Assembly: GCA_021732605.1 (NCBI GenBank)
Contig: JAKFUS010000036.1
Span: 1 to 46,037, forward strand
DNA length: 46,037 nucleotides
From: Betaproteobacteria bacterium
GTDB taxonomy: Bacteria > Pseudomonadota > Gammaproteobacteria > Burkholderiales > SG8-41
Direction of reading: 5' to 3'
Below, piece after piece: positions 1-8,592 of this stretch. The translations under genes and the position numbers were made by a program. Below the pieces are notes generated by a model, which did no database searches, was not told the DNA's origin, and was given only the letters and a program-made list of their open reading frames with translations. Position 1 is the stretch's first letter. Every line of letters starts with the position of its first letter.

Positions 1-43
1 GCCGCCAGCGTTCAATCTGAGCCAGGATCAAACTCTTCAGTTT
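1..43 (-). rRNA. 16S ribosomal RNA, 5' end only
   Basis: The reverse complement carries the universal 16S 5' region, including AGAGTTTGATCCTGGCTCAG and the following ATTGAACGCTGGCGGC. By comparison with E. coli the mature 5' end falls near position 43. The rest of the gene lies off the left edge. The leader ahead of it contains boxA and an initiator tRNA gene. Confidence 0.95.
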
Positions 44-183
44 AATCTCTGCAAAGCATTAACTCGCTTGACGTTATGTATTTCAATTCCGTCGTGCGAG
101 CACTTCTGTATAACTTGATGAACCGTGCGAGTTACCTCACACAGCGCACTCAAGACAAAGTGCCCACACTTATCGGCTGTATA

Positions 184-196
184 TTTTTAAAGAACG
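184..196 (-). promoter_or_regulatory. boxA antitermination element of the rrn leader
   Basis: On the minus strand GTTCTTTAAAAAT closely matches the rrn boxA (TGCTCTTTAACA). It is followed by a GATAAGTGTGGGC stretch that I recognise from betaproteobacterial rRNA leaders and spacers. boxA is the NusB/S10 loading site for rRNA antitermination. It starts one base after the tRNA 3' CCA, so the tRNA transcript runs directly into the 16S leader. Positions 44-183 are the remaining leader and hold no gene. Confidence 0.7.
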
Positions 197-197
197 T

Positions 198-274
198 TGG
201 TAGCGGGGATAGGATTTGAACCTATGACCTTCGGGTTATGAGCCCGACGAGCTGCCAGACTGCTCCACCCCGCG
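198..274 (-). tRNA. tRNA-fMet (initiator, anticodon CAT)
   Basis: The minus strand gives a 77-nt tRNA that starts CGCGGGGTGGAGCAG, has the GTCGGGCTCATAACCCGAA anticodon arm, a GGTTCAAATCC T-loop and an encoded CCA end. The unpaired first base against the acceptor stem and the three G-C pairs flanking the anticodon loop are the initiator signature. It sits about 155 nt upstream of 16S on the same strand, behind a promoter at 291-320, so it is probably the first gene of this rRNA transcript. Confidence 0.96.
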
Positions 275-290
275 CCCGATCAAGCCCAAA

Positions 291-320
291 ATTGTAGCTT
301 TTTGTTTTGCTACATGTCAA
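291..320 (-). promoter_or_regulatory. sigma70 promoter of tRNA-fMet / rrn leader
   Basis: The minus strand shows a perfect -35 TTGACA, an 18-bp spacer and TACAAT, ending about 16 bp before the tRNA. It is the best promoter match in the window and would drive tRNA-fMet and, by read-through, the 16S gene. Confidence 0.8.
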
Positions 321-321
321 C

Positions 322-339
322 AAAAAGTTAAAACTTTTT
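322..339 (-). promoter_or_regulatory. AT-rich perfect palindrome, possible UP element
   Basis: AAAAAGTT and AACTTTTT are separated by AA, and the palindrome sits 1 bp upstream of the -35 hexamer of the rrn/tRNA promoter. Its A-tract/T-tract composition and position fit an UP element bound by the RNA polymerase alpha C-terminal domains. That role is inferred. The remaining bases to the efflux operon stop at 458 show no gene or clear terminator. Confidence 0.45.
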
Positions 340-457
340 CGGACCCTTCACCGACTTTTACTGCCCTGGCTGGCAATAAAATTATGTATCAGCGAAGCCC
401 ACGATTATGAAGGGATTTTTGGGGAAACGCAATACCCTGATTGCATTATTTTATGGG

Positions 458-3400
458 TTAACGACCAGCGGCGGGCAGTTCGCCACGCCGCCGCCGGAAG
501 AATGTCGTGACACGATCCATGCTGACGTAAAAAGTCGGTGTCACGTACAAGGTCAGCATCTGCGAAAACACCAGTCCGCCGACAACAGCGATGCCCAGCG
601 GCTGACGCATTTCGGATCCCGTCCCCGTGCCTAATGCCAGTGGCAATGTCGCGCAGATTGCCGCCATCGTCGTCATCATGATCGGACGGAATCGGACCAT
701 CGATGCTTCAACGATTGCATCCGCTGCTGACATGCCCTTTTCACGCTCGAGCTGTATCGCGAAATCGACCATCATGATGCCGTTTTTCTTGACCAGCCCC
801 ACGAGCAGAATGATGCCGACGAAACTGAACACATTCAGCTCCTGCCCCGCCAGCAACAGCATCAGTAACGCACCGAACCCGGCAAACGGCAACGCTGTCA
901 GAATCGTAATCGGATGCCCGTAGTGCTCATAAAGTATGGCAAGCACCATGTAAATCACGAGCACGGTGATCAACAACAGGATGGGTAGCGTGCGAAACGC
1001 CTCTTCAAACGCTTGTGCATTGCCGGCTATCGAGAACGACACCCCGCCCGGCAATGTCTCCCCGGCCAGTTCTTTGACGTGCGTCACCGCATCACCAATT
1101 GACAGCCCGGGCGCCAGATTGAACGAGAGCACTACTGACAATAACTGGCCGTAATGGCTGACCGACACCGGGCCGACCCCCATTTTGATGTCAGCGACAG
1201 CCTGGATAGGAATCATCTGTCCAGTAGATGATTGCACGAATAGTGAGCGTAACGCATTGATATCACGCTGGAATTTCGGGTCAAGCTCAAGCAATACATT
1301 GTACTGATCCGTGGCCCCATAAAGCGTACTGATACGCCGACCGCCATACGCGTTGTAAAGCGCCGACTCAACTTGCTGGGGCGACACGCCAAGTACCGCG
1401 GCACGGTCCCGCAGGATATCGATCTGGATCTCGGGATTGCTCAGCTCCAGGCTGGAATTTACGTCCTGCAGCAGACGGGATTCCCGCAGCCGCCCTTCCA
1501 GCGCCTGACTGGCCTCATACAGTTGCTTCTGGTTCGACCCCTGCAGTACCAGCTGATAGTCGCTGGTGCTGATCAAGCCGCCGATGCGGATTGCAGGCGG
1601 GTTGTTCATGAACACGCGCAAGCCTTGTGCGCCGCCGGCAAACGAGCGCCGCAGTTCCTGGATCACCCCATCTGCGCCGACCGTGCGTTCCTCACGTGGC
1701 TTGAGGCGGACAATAATCCGGCCGATATTGCTGCCGACCACCCCGCCGGTGCCCTGCCCGGCCGTGGACATCACGGCTTCGACGTTGGGGTTTTTCTGAA
1801 TGATCTCCGACACCAGGGCCTGGCGTTTTTCCAATTCAGTAAACGGTATGCCTTCGGGTGCACGGGTGTTGCCGAAAAACACGCCGGTATCCTGCCGAGG
1901 AATGAATCCCTGTGGAACAGCTTGATAAAGCAGAACTGTAAAAACCAGAAACAGGACAGAGCCCACGAGCATCAGTGTGGGGCGCTGTATCGTCCAGCGC
2001 AGGGTGTATCCGTACCAGTCGCGCATAGCATCAAACATGCGCTCCAGCGCCATATAGACCCGTCCATGCTGCTCATCGCCATGCGCTTTCAGCATCAGGC
2101 TGCACATCATCGGCGTCATCGACAGTGACACCACGCCTGACACCAGCACTGCTACACCGACACTGACTGCAAACTCGCGGAACAGGCGGCCCAGCATGCC
2201 TTCCATGAACAGGATCGGAATGAATACCGCCGCCAGGGACACGGTCATCGACAACACCGTAAAACCGATTTCCTGCGCGCCTTCCAGCGCCGCCGTCATC
2301 CTGTCTTTGCCCATTTCCATATGGCGTGTGATGTTTTCCAGCACCACGATGGCATCATCGACCACAAAACCTACTGCCAGGATGATCGCCATCAGCGACA
2401 GGTTGTTCAGGCTGTAACCCAGCGCGTACATCGCACCGAACGTGGCGATGATGGATGTTGGCAATATCAGCGCCGTAATCAAGGTCGAGCGCGCGTTCCG
2501 GAGGAACACTAGGATCACCAGTACCACCAGCACGATGGACAGCCCCAGATGAAACTCAACCTCTTGGATCGACGCCTCAATGAACTCCGAGCGGTCATTG
2601 ACGATGTGGATGCGCACTCCGGGCGGCGCGCTCGCCTCGATTTCAGGAAACAGCGCGCGCAGGCTTTTCGCCACATGAACCGTATTAGCGCCGGGCTGCC
2701 GATAAATCGCCAGCAGGATTGAGCGCTCACCGTTAAGCCAGCTCTTGACCTTCGCGTTCTCGATGCCATCCATGGCTTTCCCGACATCGGAAAGCCGGAC
2801 TGGCATGCCGTCCTTGTACGCCACGATCAGGTTGTTGAAATTCTCTGCTCGTTGCAGCGTGGCTGATGACTTGACCGTAAAATCCCGTGCCGCGCCCTGC
2901 AGCACACCGGACGGCAGATTGCTGTTGGCGTTTTGAATCGCACTGACCACTCTCTCCAGCCCAAGGCCCCGCTTCGACATGGCTTCCGGATCAAGCAGCA
3001 GCCGCACTGCATAACGCTGCGATCCGAACACCTGCACCTGCGCCACTCCAGTCACCATCGAAAAACGCTGCGCAATATGGGTATCGGCGAACTCATCCAG
3101 CGCCGGCAGCGGTAGCGTGCGCGCAGTTAAAGCCAGGAACAGGATCGGTGAGTCAGCCGGATTCACCTTACGCAGTGTCGGCGGATCCATGCCTTCGGGC
3201 AGTCGACGCAAGGTCTGCGAGATCGCCGTCTGTACATCCTGAGCCGCCGCATCAATATCGCGGTTCAGGTTGAATTGCAGCGTGACACGGGCGCGCCCGT
3301 TGCTGCTCACCGAACTCATCGAGTCGATGCCCGCGATCTGGCTGAACTGGCGCTCCAGCGGCGTCGCCACCGTAGTCGCCATGATATTGGGATTGGCGCC

Positions 3401-3556
3401 GGGCAGATCTGCGGTCACTGAAATCGTCGGAAAGTCGACGTTGGGCAGTTCATTGACCGGCAAAGCGCGAAATGCGATCAAGCCGAAAATAATCACGGCT
3501 GCCACCAGCACTGTTGTGGCTATCGGCCTGACAATAAAAATCCGCGAAATATTCAT
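458..3556 (-). CDS. RND multidrug efflux pump, inner-membrane subunit (HAE1 family)
   Basis: Proton-driven RND transporter of the AcrB/MdtB/MdtC type, the inner-membrane engine of a tripartite pump. The start at 3556 gives 1032 aa, the usual family length, beginning MNISRIFIVRP; a GAAAGGCA ribosome site lies just ahead. The open frame extends 49 codons upstream into the preceding gene, but that segment is Arg/Ala-rich and not homologous. TM1 is near residues 10-29. The proton-relay Asp pair is D400/D401 in GFVVDDAIVVLEN (TM4), and the matching Lys of TM10 is in LVGLVKKNGIMMVDF. It is the last gene of the operon, 34 bp after the fusion protein. The substrate is unknown; sequence style is closest to MdtC/MuxC. 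Confidence 0.93.
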   Translation of the reverse strand: MNISRIFIVRPIATTVLVAAVIIFGLIAFRALPVNELPNVDFPTISVTADLPGANPNIMATTVATPLERQFSQIAGIDSMSSVSSNGRARVTLQFNLNRDIDAAAQDVQTAISQTLRRLPEGMDPPTLRKVNPADSPILFLALTARTLPLPALDEFADTHIAQRFSMVTGVAQVQVFGSQRYAVRLLLDPEAMSKRGLGLERVVSAIQNANSNLPSGVLQGAARDFTVKSSATLQRAENFNNLIVAYKDGMPVRLSDVGKAMDGIENAKVKSWLNGERSILLAIYRQPGANTVHVAKSLRALFPEIEASAPPGVRIHIVNDRSEFIEASIQEVEFHLGLSIVLVVLVILVFLRNARSTLITALILPTSIIATFGAMYALGYSLNNLSLMAIILAVGFVVDDAIVVLENITRHMEMGKDRMTAALEGAQEIGFTVLSMTVSLAAVFIPILFMEGMLGRLFREFAVSVGVAVLVSGVVSLSMTPMMCSLMLKAHGDEQHGRVYMALERMFDAMRDWYGYTLRWTIQRPTLMLVGSVLFLVFTVLLYQAVPQGFIPRQDTGVFFGNTRAPEGIPFTELEKRQALVSEIIQKNPNVEAVMSTAGQGTGGVVGSNIGRIIVRLKPREERTVGADGVIQELRRSFAGGAQGLRVFMNNPPAIRIGGLISTSDYQLVLQGSNQKQLYEASQALEGRLRESRLLQDVNSSLELSNPEIQIDILRDRAAVLGVSPQQVESALYNAYGGRRISTLYGATDQYNVLLELDPKFQRDINALRSLFVQSSTGQMIPIQAVADIKMGVGPVSVSHYGQLLSVVLSFNLAPGLSIGDAVTHVKELAGETLPGGVSFSIAGNAQAFEEAFRTLPILLLITVLVIYMVLAILYEHYGHPITILTALPFAGFGALLMLLLAGQELNVFSFVGIILLVGLVKKNGIMMVDFAIQLEREKGMSAADAIVEASMVRFRPIMMTTMAAICATLPLALGTGTGSEMRQPLGIAVVGGLVFSQMLTLYVTPTFYVSMDRVTTFFRRRRGELPAAGR

Positions 3557-3590
3557 GAGTTGCCTTTCGCCTGTAACTTTGTTTCCGGGA

Positions 3591-4844
3591 CTACGGTTTC
3601 GCTGCGTCTGCCTTGCCGCCCTCACTGCTCTTGCCTTCGCCCTTCTTGCCGCCCTTACCCTTGCCTTTGCGTTTCTCGCCAGAATCGGCCGCTGCGTCAT
3701 CAATCCTGACCGTGGAACCCGGGCGCAAAGCCTGCGGGATTTCTGTAATCACCTGGTCACCACTGACAATACCGGAAGCAATCACAATTTCACTGCCTAA
3801 CTGGCGCGACACCTTGACCGGGCGGATTTCCACCTTGTCCTCTGCGCCGATCAGATAGACAAACGGCCCGTCTTGCCCCGGCTGCACAGCGACTTCGGGT
3901 ACCACCACGGCCTCGGGCTCAACCGTCAGCACCACCCGCACGTTGACGAATTGTCCAGGCCAGATCAGTTCCTTGGCATTTTCTACGCGCGTCTTCAGCA
4001 GCACCGTGCCGGTCTGCGGCGTCACCGTATTATCGACAAACACCAGTTTGCCGGTCGCCACTGCGCCACCGGCGCGATCGGGCAGGATTTCGATACGCAT
4101 GTCTTTTTCGTTCTGGTAGCGACGGATGTCCTCCAACTGCCGCTCCGGAATGCTGAAGCCGACGAGAATCGGATCCGTGCTGTTGATCGTCACCAGCGGC
4201 ACGCCGCCACCCGAGGCGGCAACCAGATTGCCGGCCCGGACCGCCAGTTGGCCGGTCCTGCCGCTGATCGGCGCCACAATGCGTGAGTAATCGAGCTGGA
4301 TCCGCGCCTGCTCAACTATCGCTTGCCCGGATTGCACAGTTGCCTCCAGTGATTTGGCGGACGTCACTGCAACATCGTATTCCTGCTGCGTGATGAACTC
4401 GCGCTTCAGCAGCGGTTCCAGCCGCTGCTGCTGCGCCCGGGCGTTTTCCAGTTGCGCCCGGTCTCGCGCCAGGGCGGCGATCGCCTGGTTGTACTGTGAC
4501 TGGAAAGTACGTGGATCGATCTGGAACAGGAGCTGCCCCGCCTTGACCTTGTCGCCCTCCTTGAACGCGATGCTCTGCAGCACGCCACTGACCTGTGCAC
4601 GGATCTGCACACTCTGCTCGGCCTCAACGGTACCCACCGCCTCGATCATTACCGGCATCGGCTTGATCACCGCGCGCACAGCTTTGACCGTCAGCACGCC
4701 GCCGCGGCCACCCTTGGCACCCTTACCCTTGCCTTTTTCACCACTGCTCGCGCCGACCCCGGACGACTGCTGCCAATACCAGTAACCGCCCGCAACAGCG
4801 GCCCCAATTACGGCAAACACCAGCACCATGATCAATCTTTTCAT
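3591..4844 (-). CDS. RND efflux periplasmic adaptor (membrane-fusion protein)
   Basis: HlyD/AcrA-family adaptor that bridges the RND pump and the outer-membrane channel. The 417 residues start with one membrane anchor (about residues 4-24), then a Gly/Lys-rich linker, a biotinyl-lipoyl half (VEAEQSVQIRAQVSGVL), a coiled-coil hairpin around residues 120-175 (ARDRAQLENARAQQQRLEP), the second lipoyl half (YSRIVAPISGRTGQL) and beta-barrel domains. The C-terminus is an unusual low-complexity Lys/Gly tail (KRKGKGKGGKKGEGK). Its ATG overlaps the stop of the upstream channel gene (ATGA) and follows a GGAG site, so the two are translationally coupled. Confidence 0.92.
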   Translation of the reverse strand: MKRLIMVLVFAVIGAAVAGGYWYWQQSSGVGASSGEKGKGKGAKGGRGGVLTVKAVRAVIKPMPVMIEAVGTVEAEQSVQIRAQVSGVLQSIAFKEGDKVKAGQLLFQIDPRTFQSQYNQAIAALARDRAQLENARAQQQRLEPLLKREFITQQEYDVAVTSAKSLEATVQSGQAIVEQARIQLDYSRIVAPISGRTGQLAVRAGNLVAASGGGVPLVTINSTDPILVGFSIPERQLEDIRRYQNEKDMRIEILPDRAGGAVATGKLVFVDNTVTPQTGTVLLKTRVENAKELIWPGQFVNVRVVLTVEPEAVVVPEVAVQPGQDGPFVYLIGAEDKVEIRPVKVSRQLGSEIVIASGIVSGDQVITEIPQALRPGSTVRIDDAAADSGEKRKGKGKGGKKGEGKSSEGGKADAAKP

Positions 4845-6292
4845 TTTGCTCCGCCCGCTGCCTTGAGTAAGTCGCTGGCGCCAACGGCAACCTGCAGCCG
4901 AGCCAGCGTCGTGAACCAGTCCAGGTAAGACTGTATCTGTTGGACCCGCGCGTTCGATTCATCCTGCTGCGCGGTGATCAGATCGAGAATGCTGCCGAAT
5001 CCGCTTTGGTATCGAGCCAGTGTCGCCTGTGACGTCTGCTCCGAAGAACGCACCTGCGCCTGCGTGCTGGAGATGCTGCTGGTCGCCGTATTCAGATCGT
5101 AAAAACCCTGCCAGACCTCGACTTCCGCCTGCCGGAAAAGCACATCCCGGTTTGCAGCAGCCGCTTCGGCCTGCACCTGGGCCTGCCGCGTACTGTAAGT
5201 ATCGCGAAAACCGGTGAATATCGGAATGCGCAACGCCAGCCCGATACTGTAATTGCTGACGGAAGCACGATTATCGTTGAACAGGGTATGACCGCCGGCA
5301 CCGGTGACTTCAATGGAGGGCAATCCCGCACGGGCCACGGCCTTGGCATTGGCCTCCGCCGCGCGCACCTGCGCCTCGGCAGCCACAAGGTCGGGCCGCG
5401 ACGCCTTGGCTTTTTCCAGCAACTCGCCGACTCCCGAGGCCATCTCGCCAATCTGCGGCGGCTGCTCCAGAGGTCGGACGCTGATTGCGACATTCACCGG
5501 CAGGCCCACCACCGAAGCCAGTTGCCCGCGCGACTTCTCCAGTTCGCCCATGCTGCGGGTCAGATTGAGCTGGGATTGCGCCACCTGGGTTTCCGCACGG
5601 TACACATCCGCGACTGTCGCCAGCCCCGACTCCCGGCGCCTCTGCGCAGCCTCCAGTGCGGTTTTTGCATTGTTCAATGACTGGCTGTTGACCCGCACCA
5701 GCGCATCATTGCCAAGCAGACGGTAATAAGCCTGTTCCACCACAAAAATCACGTCCTGCAGCACCCTGTTGTGCGAAAGGTTTGCGGACAGCAGGCGATA
5801 TTCACTCGACTCAATCTGGTAACCGCGTGCGCCGAAGTCAAACAACACGTAACTCAGACTGATTGAAGGACCAAAACGCGTCTGCCAGGGTGAAATGGTT
5901 CCCGTGGTTGCTGAAACCGGTTGGGTACGATTGACAGAGTAGGCGGCGCTGATCCGCGGCAGCTGATCGGCTTTTTCGATGCTGACACCTGCGGCAGCGG
6001 CACGAGCTGCGAGCCACGACTGGCGTGTCCGCGGATTGTTGCGCAATGCAAATTCGGTCAACTCCGGCAGGGACAATGGCTGGCCGCGAGACAGTCCACC
6101 GGTTGCCGCAGGTGCGCTGACAGCAGGCAATGGCGTCGTTGATTCCCAACGCTGGTGCGGGGCCGGAGAAACACTGGCTTCAGCACCCCAGGGATCACTC
6201 CATGTGGATTGCGCAAATGCCGGTGTTGCTGCAAGAAATAAAAAAAGAGCCCCTGTGAGCGCTGAGATCAATGTCGAGCAGTATCGATGCAT
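4841..6292 (-). CDS. TolC-type outer-membrane efflux channel
   Basis: Outer-membrane factor of the same tripartite pump. The 483-residue product has a signal peptide ending at an APAFAQ-type cleavage site (about residue 28) and two repeats of the long-helix OEP domain, for example SLNNAKTALEAAQRRRESG and LITAQQDESNARVQQIQSYL. An in-frame ATG 15 codons upstream (6337) is possible; I prefer 6292 because the signal peptide begins there. It is the first gene of the operon channel-adaptor-pump. No regulator gene is adjacent. Confidence 0.9.
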   Translation of the reverse strand: MHRYCSTLISALTGALFLFLAATPAFAQSTWSDPWGAEASVSPAPHQRWESTTPLPAVSAPAATGGLSRGQPLSLPELTEFALRNNPRTRQSWLAARAAAAGVSIEKADQLPRISAAYSVNRTQPVSATTGTISPWQTRFGPSISLSYVLFDFGARGYQIESSEYRLLSANLSHNRVLQDVIFVVEQAYYRLLGNDALVRVNSQSLNNAKTALEAAQRRRESGLATVADVYRAETQVAQSQLNLTRSMGELEKSRGQLASVVGLPVNVAISVRPLEQPPQIGEMASGVGELLEKAKASRPDLVAAEAQVRAAEANAKAVARAGLPSIEVTGAGGHTLFNDNRASVSNYSIGLALRIPIFTGFRDTYSTRQAQVQAEAAAANRDVLFRQAEVEVWQGFYDLNTATSSISSTQAQVRSSEQTSQATLARYQSGFGSILDLITAQQDESNARVQQIQSYLDWFTTLARLQVAVGASDLLKAAGGAK

Positions 6293-6410
6293 GCAGCTGC
6301 GTTTTCCGGGAGTTAAAAAACGAATATCGCGGAGCATGGTAGCACTAATGCCCTGAATAATTGGCGTTTATGCAGGGAACACATGCGTTACCAACACCGC
6401 CCAATCACGC

Positions 6411-6425
6411 TTTCATAATATGAAA
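6411..6425. promoter_or_regulatory. palindrome in the divergent efflux/sat intergenic region
   Basis: TTTCAT-AAT-ATGAAA is a perfect 6-bp inverted repeat about 120 bp upstream of the efflux operon start, within the 272-bp gap between that operon and sat. It could be a repressor operator for the efflux genes. No transcription-factor family can be named. The rest of the gap is AT-rich (6470-6500) and surely holds both divergent promoters, but I see no convincing -35/-10 pair. Confidence 0.3.
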
Positions 6426-6564
6426 AAATGTTGCGCTGCAGAGCGGCCGTGCTTCTTATCGTTACTCTTATCCATACATAAATTAAATAGATAATTCATT
6501 ATGGGACTGCATGTTAGCCTCGTTTTTGTTCTCCCAATTCCTATAAATTCCCGGCAAAACCCCT

Positions 6565-6603
6565 GTGTCAAAGCCCCCTGCGTCAAAGAACCCCGCGTCA
6601 AAA
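6565..6603 (+). repeat. 15-bp tandem repeat over the sat start codon
   Basis: Two full units (GTGTCAAAGCCCCCT and GCGTCAAAGAACCCC) and a partial third (GCGTCAAAA) lie end to end, preserving the reading frame and encoding [13 protein letters not shown] degenerate related stretch, GGCAAAACCCCT, comes just before. The repeat appears to have created the N-terminal extension of Sat. Confidence 0.7.
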
Positions 6604-7767
6604 CTGGTAAAACCCCACGGAGGGGGCCCACTCAAACCTTTGCTCCTGTCCGGCCCCGCACTTGAGGCTGAGCGGACACGCGCCCGCAGCCTGCCGCAGC
6701 TCCCCGTCAGTTCCAGGGAAAAAGGTGACTTGCTGATGCTGGGCATCGGAGGATTTACCCCTCTGGACGGCTTCATGACGCATGGCGACTGGCAAAACGT
6801 CTGCGACCATTACACCCTTTCCTCCGGCGTATTCTGGCCGATTCCGATCACGCTTTCCGCTACGCGGCTGGTTGCCGACGCCCTCAAGCTGAACAGCGAT
6901 GTCGCACTCGCTGACGGCGATACGGGCGAAATACTCGCCACGATGACCATTACGGAAAAATGCGTCATCGACAAGGCCCATGAATGCCAATCCGTATTCA
7001 AAACCACGGATATCGCGCATCCGGGTGTGCAAATGGTGATGGACCAGGCTGAGGTGAATCTCTCAGGGCCCGTAAAGGTGCTGTCCCATGGCGGTTTTCC
7101 GGAAAAATATGGTGCGATGTACATGACACCAGCGCAGACCCGTGCCGTATTCGACGCCAATGGCTGGACCACGGTCGCCGCATTCCAGACCCGCAACCCG
7201 ATGCACCGCTCGCACGAATATCTGGCCAAGGTCGCCATCGAAGTCTGCGATGGTGTGCTGGTGCACTCACTGCTCGGCAACCTGAAACCGGGTGACATTC
7301 CCGCCGAGGTACGCACCGAAGCCATCGCAGTGCTGATCGATAAATATTTTGTGCAGAAGACCGTGGTGCAATCCGGTTACCCGCTGGACATGCGTTACGC
7401 CGGGCCGCGCGAAGCCCTGCTGCATGCCGTGTTCCGCCAGAACTACGGCTGCTCACACCTCATCGTGGGGCGTGATCACGCCGGGGTCGGCAAATATTAC
7501 GGGCCCTTCGATGCGCACGCGATTTTCGACGAGATTCCACGCGAAGCGCTGGAGACAAAACCGATCAAGCTGGGATTGACGTTCTGGTGTTACCGCTGCT
7601 CGGGCATGGCCTCGAGCCGCACCTGCCCCCACGACGAAAAAGACCAGTTGCAGGTCTCGGGCACACAGCTGCGCAAGTGGCTGTCGGAAGGACAACAGGT
7701 GCCTGCGGAGTTCAGCCGTCCCGAAGTGCTGGAAGTGCTGCGCGCCTATTACGCAACGCTCGGATAG
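6565..7767 (+). CDS. sat: dissimilatory sulfate adenylyltransferase (ATP sulfurylase)
   Basis: In sulfur oxidisers this enzyme converts APS plus pyrophosphate into sulfate and ATP, the last step of sulfite oxidation. The protein has 400 aa, as usual for the single-subunit Sat family. Visible motifs are QTRNP (208-212), HRSH (214-217), GRDHAG (302-307) and a C-terminal zinc-type set C342-x2-C345...C354-x-H356. The only possible start is GTG at 6565, since a stop lies seven codons upstream. No ribosome site is visible, and the first 13 residues (SK-x-PA repeats) come from a 15-bp tandem repeat. It faces the apr operon tail to tail. Confidence 0.95.
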   Translation: MSKPPASKNPASKLVKPHGGGPLKPLLLSGPALEAERTRARSLPQLPVSSREKGDLLMLGIGGFTPLDGFMTHGDWQNVCDHYTLSSGVFWPIPITLSATRLVADALKLNSDVALADGDTGEILATMTITEKCVIDKAHECQSVFKTTDIAHPGVQMVMDQAEVNLSGPVKVLSHGGFPEKYGAMYMTPAQTRAVFDANGWTTVAAFQTRNPMHRSHEYLAKVAIEVCDGVLVHSLLGNLKPGDIPAEVRTEAIAVLIDKYFVQKTVVQSGYPLDMRYAGPREALLHAVFRQNYGCSHLIVGRDHAGVGKYYGPFDAHAIFDEIPREALETKPIKLGLTFWCYRCSGMASSRTCPHDEKDQLQVSGTQLRKWLSEGQQVPAEFSRPEVLEVLRAYYATLG

Positions 7768-7818
7768 TTCGAATAAAGTTCATCCTCAGCCGCGCATCCT
7801 GACTCGCCGTAACCCAGG

Positions 7819-7980
7819 CTAAGGCTTTTTCGGCGTCTTGTATTCGGCTTCCTTCTGGAAAGGTTTCCAGACGGTTTCGAAACCGACAAACCCCTTGGCA
7901 CTGGGCGCCTTCTGGCGCGTTGTATAAAAATCCGTATGGCCGTCAGGAACCGGAGTAGTGCTGGGTTTTTGATCGCTCAT
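7819..7980 (-). CDS. small uncharacterised protein (53 aa) at the end of the apr gene block
   Basis: An ATG at 7980, preceded by a good ribosome site (AAAAAGGTGACTT), opens a 53-residue frame that runs to TAG. The product is hydrophilic, Lys/Pro/Thr-rich, with no signal peptide or membrane segment, and has an aromatic centre (KGFVGFETVWKPFQKEAEYK). I do not recognise the family. It lies 82 bp downstream of the FKBP gene on the same strand and 51 bp from the sat stop, so it may be the last gene of the apr transcript or have its own promoter. The strong translation signal argues that it is real. Confidence 0.6.
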   Translation of the reverse strand: MSDQKPSTTPVPDGHTDFYTTRQKAPSAKGFVGFETVWKPFQKEAEYKTPKKP

Positions 7981-8062
7981 AAGTCACCTTTTTCTTGAAA
8001 TCAGCATGCAATTACAAAAATAACCAAAGCCAAAATTCATCCGCTGCCATTCTACCTTCCGC

Positions 8063-8572
8063 TTAAACAGGCCTCATCAGTGCCGGATCGATATCCGCGC
8101 CTGCAACGATCGCCCCGCCCGCTCTGGTTTCTTCATCAGTGGCCTCACGCACGGTCAGTATCTCGAGCGTAAAGACAACCTCCCTGCCGCAAAGCGGGTT
8201 GTTGCCATCGACAGTCAGCCTCTCGTCGTCCAGATGCGTCACCAGAAAGCTGCGGGTCTGACCTCTGTCGCTCTCCATCAGGATGGAGGTGCCGACCTGC
8301 CTATACTCCTCGGGAACGTTCTCGATGTGATCGGAAAAAACCAGCGATTCGTCCCTGGGGCCAAAGATCTGGTTGCCGTTGATTGGCACTTCGATGATGT
8401 CGCCGACAGACCTGCCCTCCAGCTCCTTGTGGACGGAAGGGGCCAGAATTTCATTGTGTCCGTGAACATAGCCCAGGGGGAATTCGACACGGGTGAGGAC
8501 ATGCCCCGATTTCCTGTCGGTCACCTGGTAGGTGAGCTCGACAAACTTGCCGTCCTGGATGACTTCGGTCAC
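8063..8572 (-). CDS. SlyD-like FKBP-type peptidyl-prolyl isomerase, divergent
   Basis: A 169-aa soluble protein with SlyD/FkpB architecture: an N-terminal FKBP strand (VELTYQVTDRKSGHVL), the flap-entry signature LGYVHGHNEILAPSVHKEL with GRSVGDIIEVPI, an inserted IF-type segment, and the return strand VDGNNPLCGREVVFTLEIL. The normally conserved L-I-P-G-L-E active-site stretch is replaced by ILAPSVHKEL, so isomerase activity may be weak while chaperone function stays possible. The metal-binding His tail of SlyD is absent. The start is GTG with a weak ribosome site. It lies 20 bp after the preceding gene in the apr operon, suggesting a role in folding or maturing its products (inference). Confidence 0.8.
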   Translation of the reverse strand: MTEVIQDGKFVELTYQVTDRKSGHVLTRVEFPLGYVHGHNEILAPSVHKELEGRSVGDIIEVPINGNQIFGPRDESLVFSDHIENVPEEYRQVGTSILMESDRGQTRSFLVTHLDDERLTVDGNNPLCGREVVFTLEILTVREATDEETRAGGAIVAGADIDPALMRPV

Positions 8573-8592
8573 TTCAAATCCCGCTGATACGT

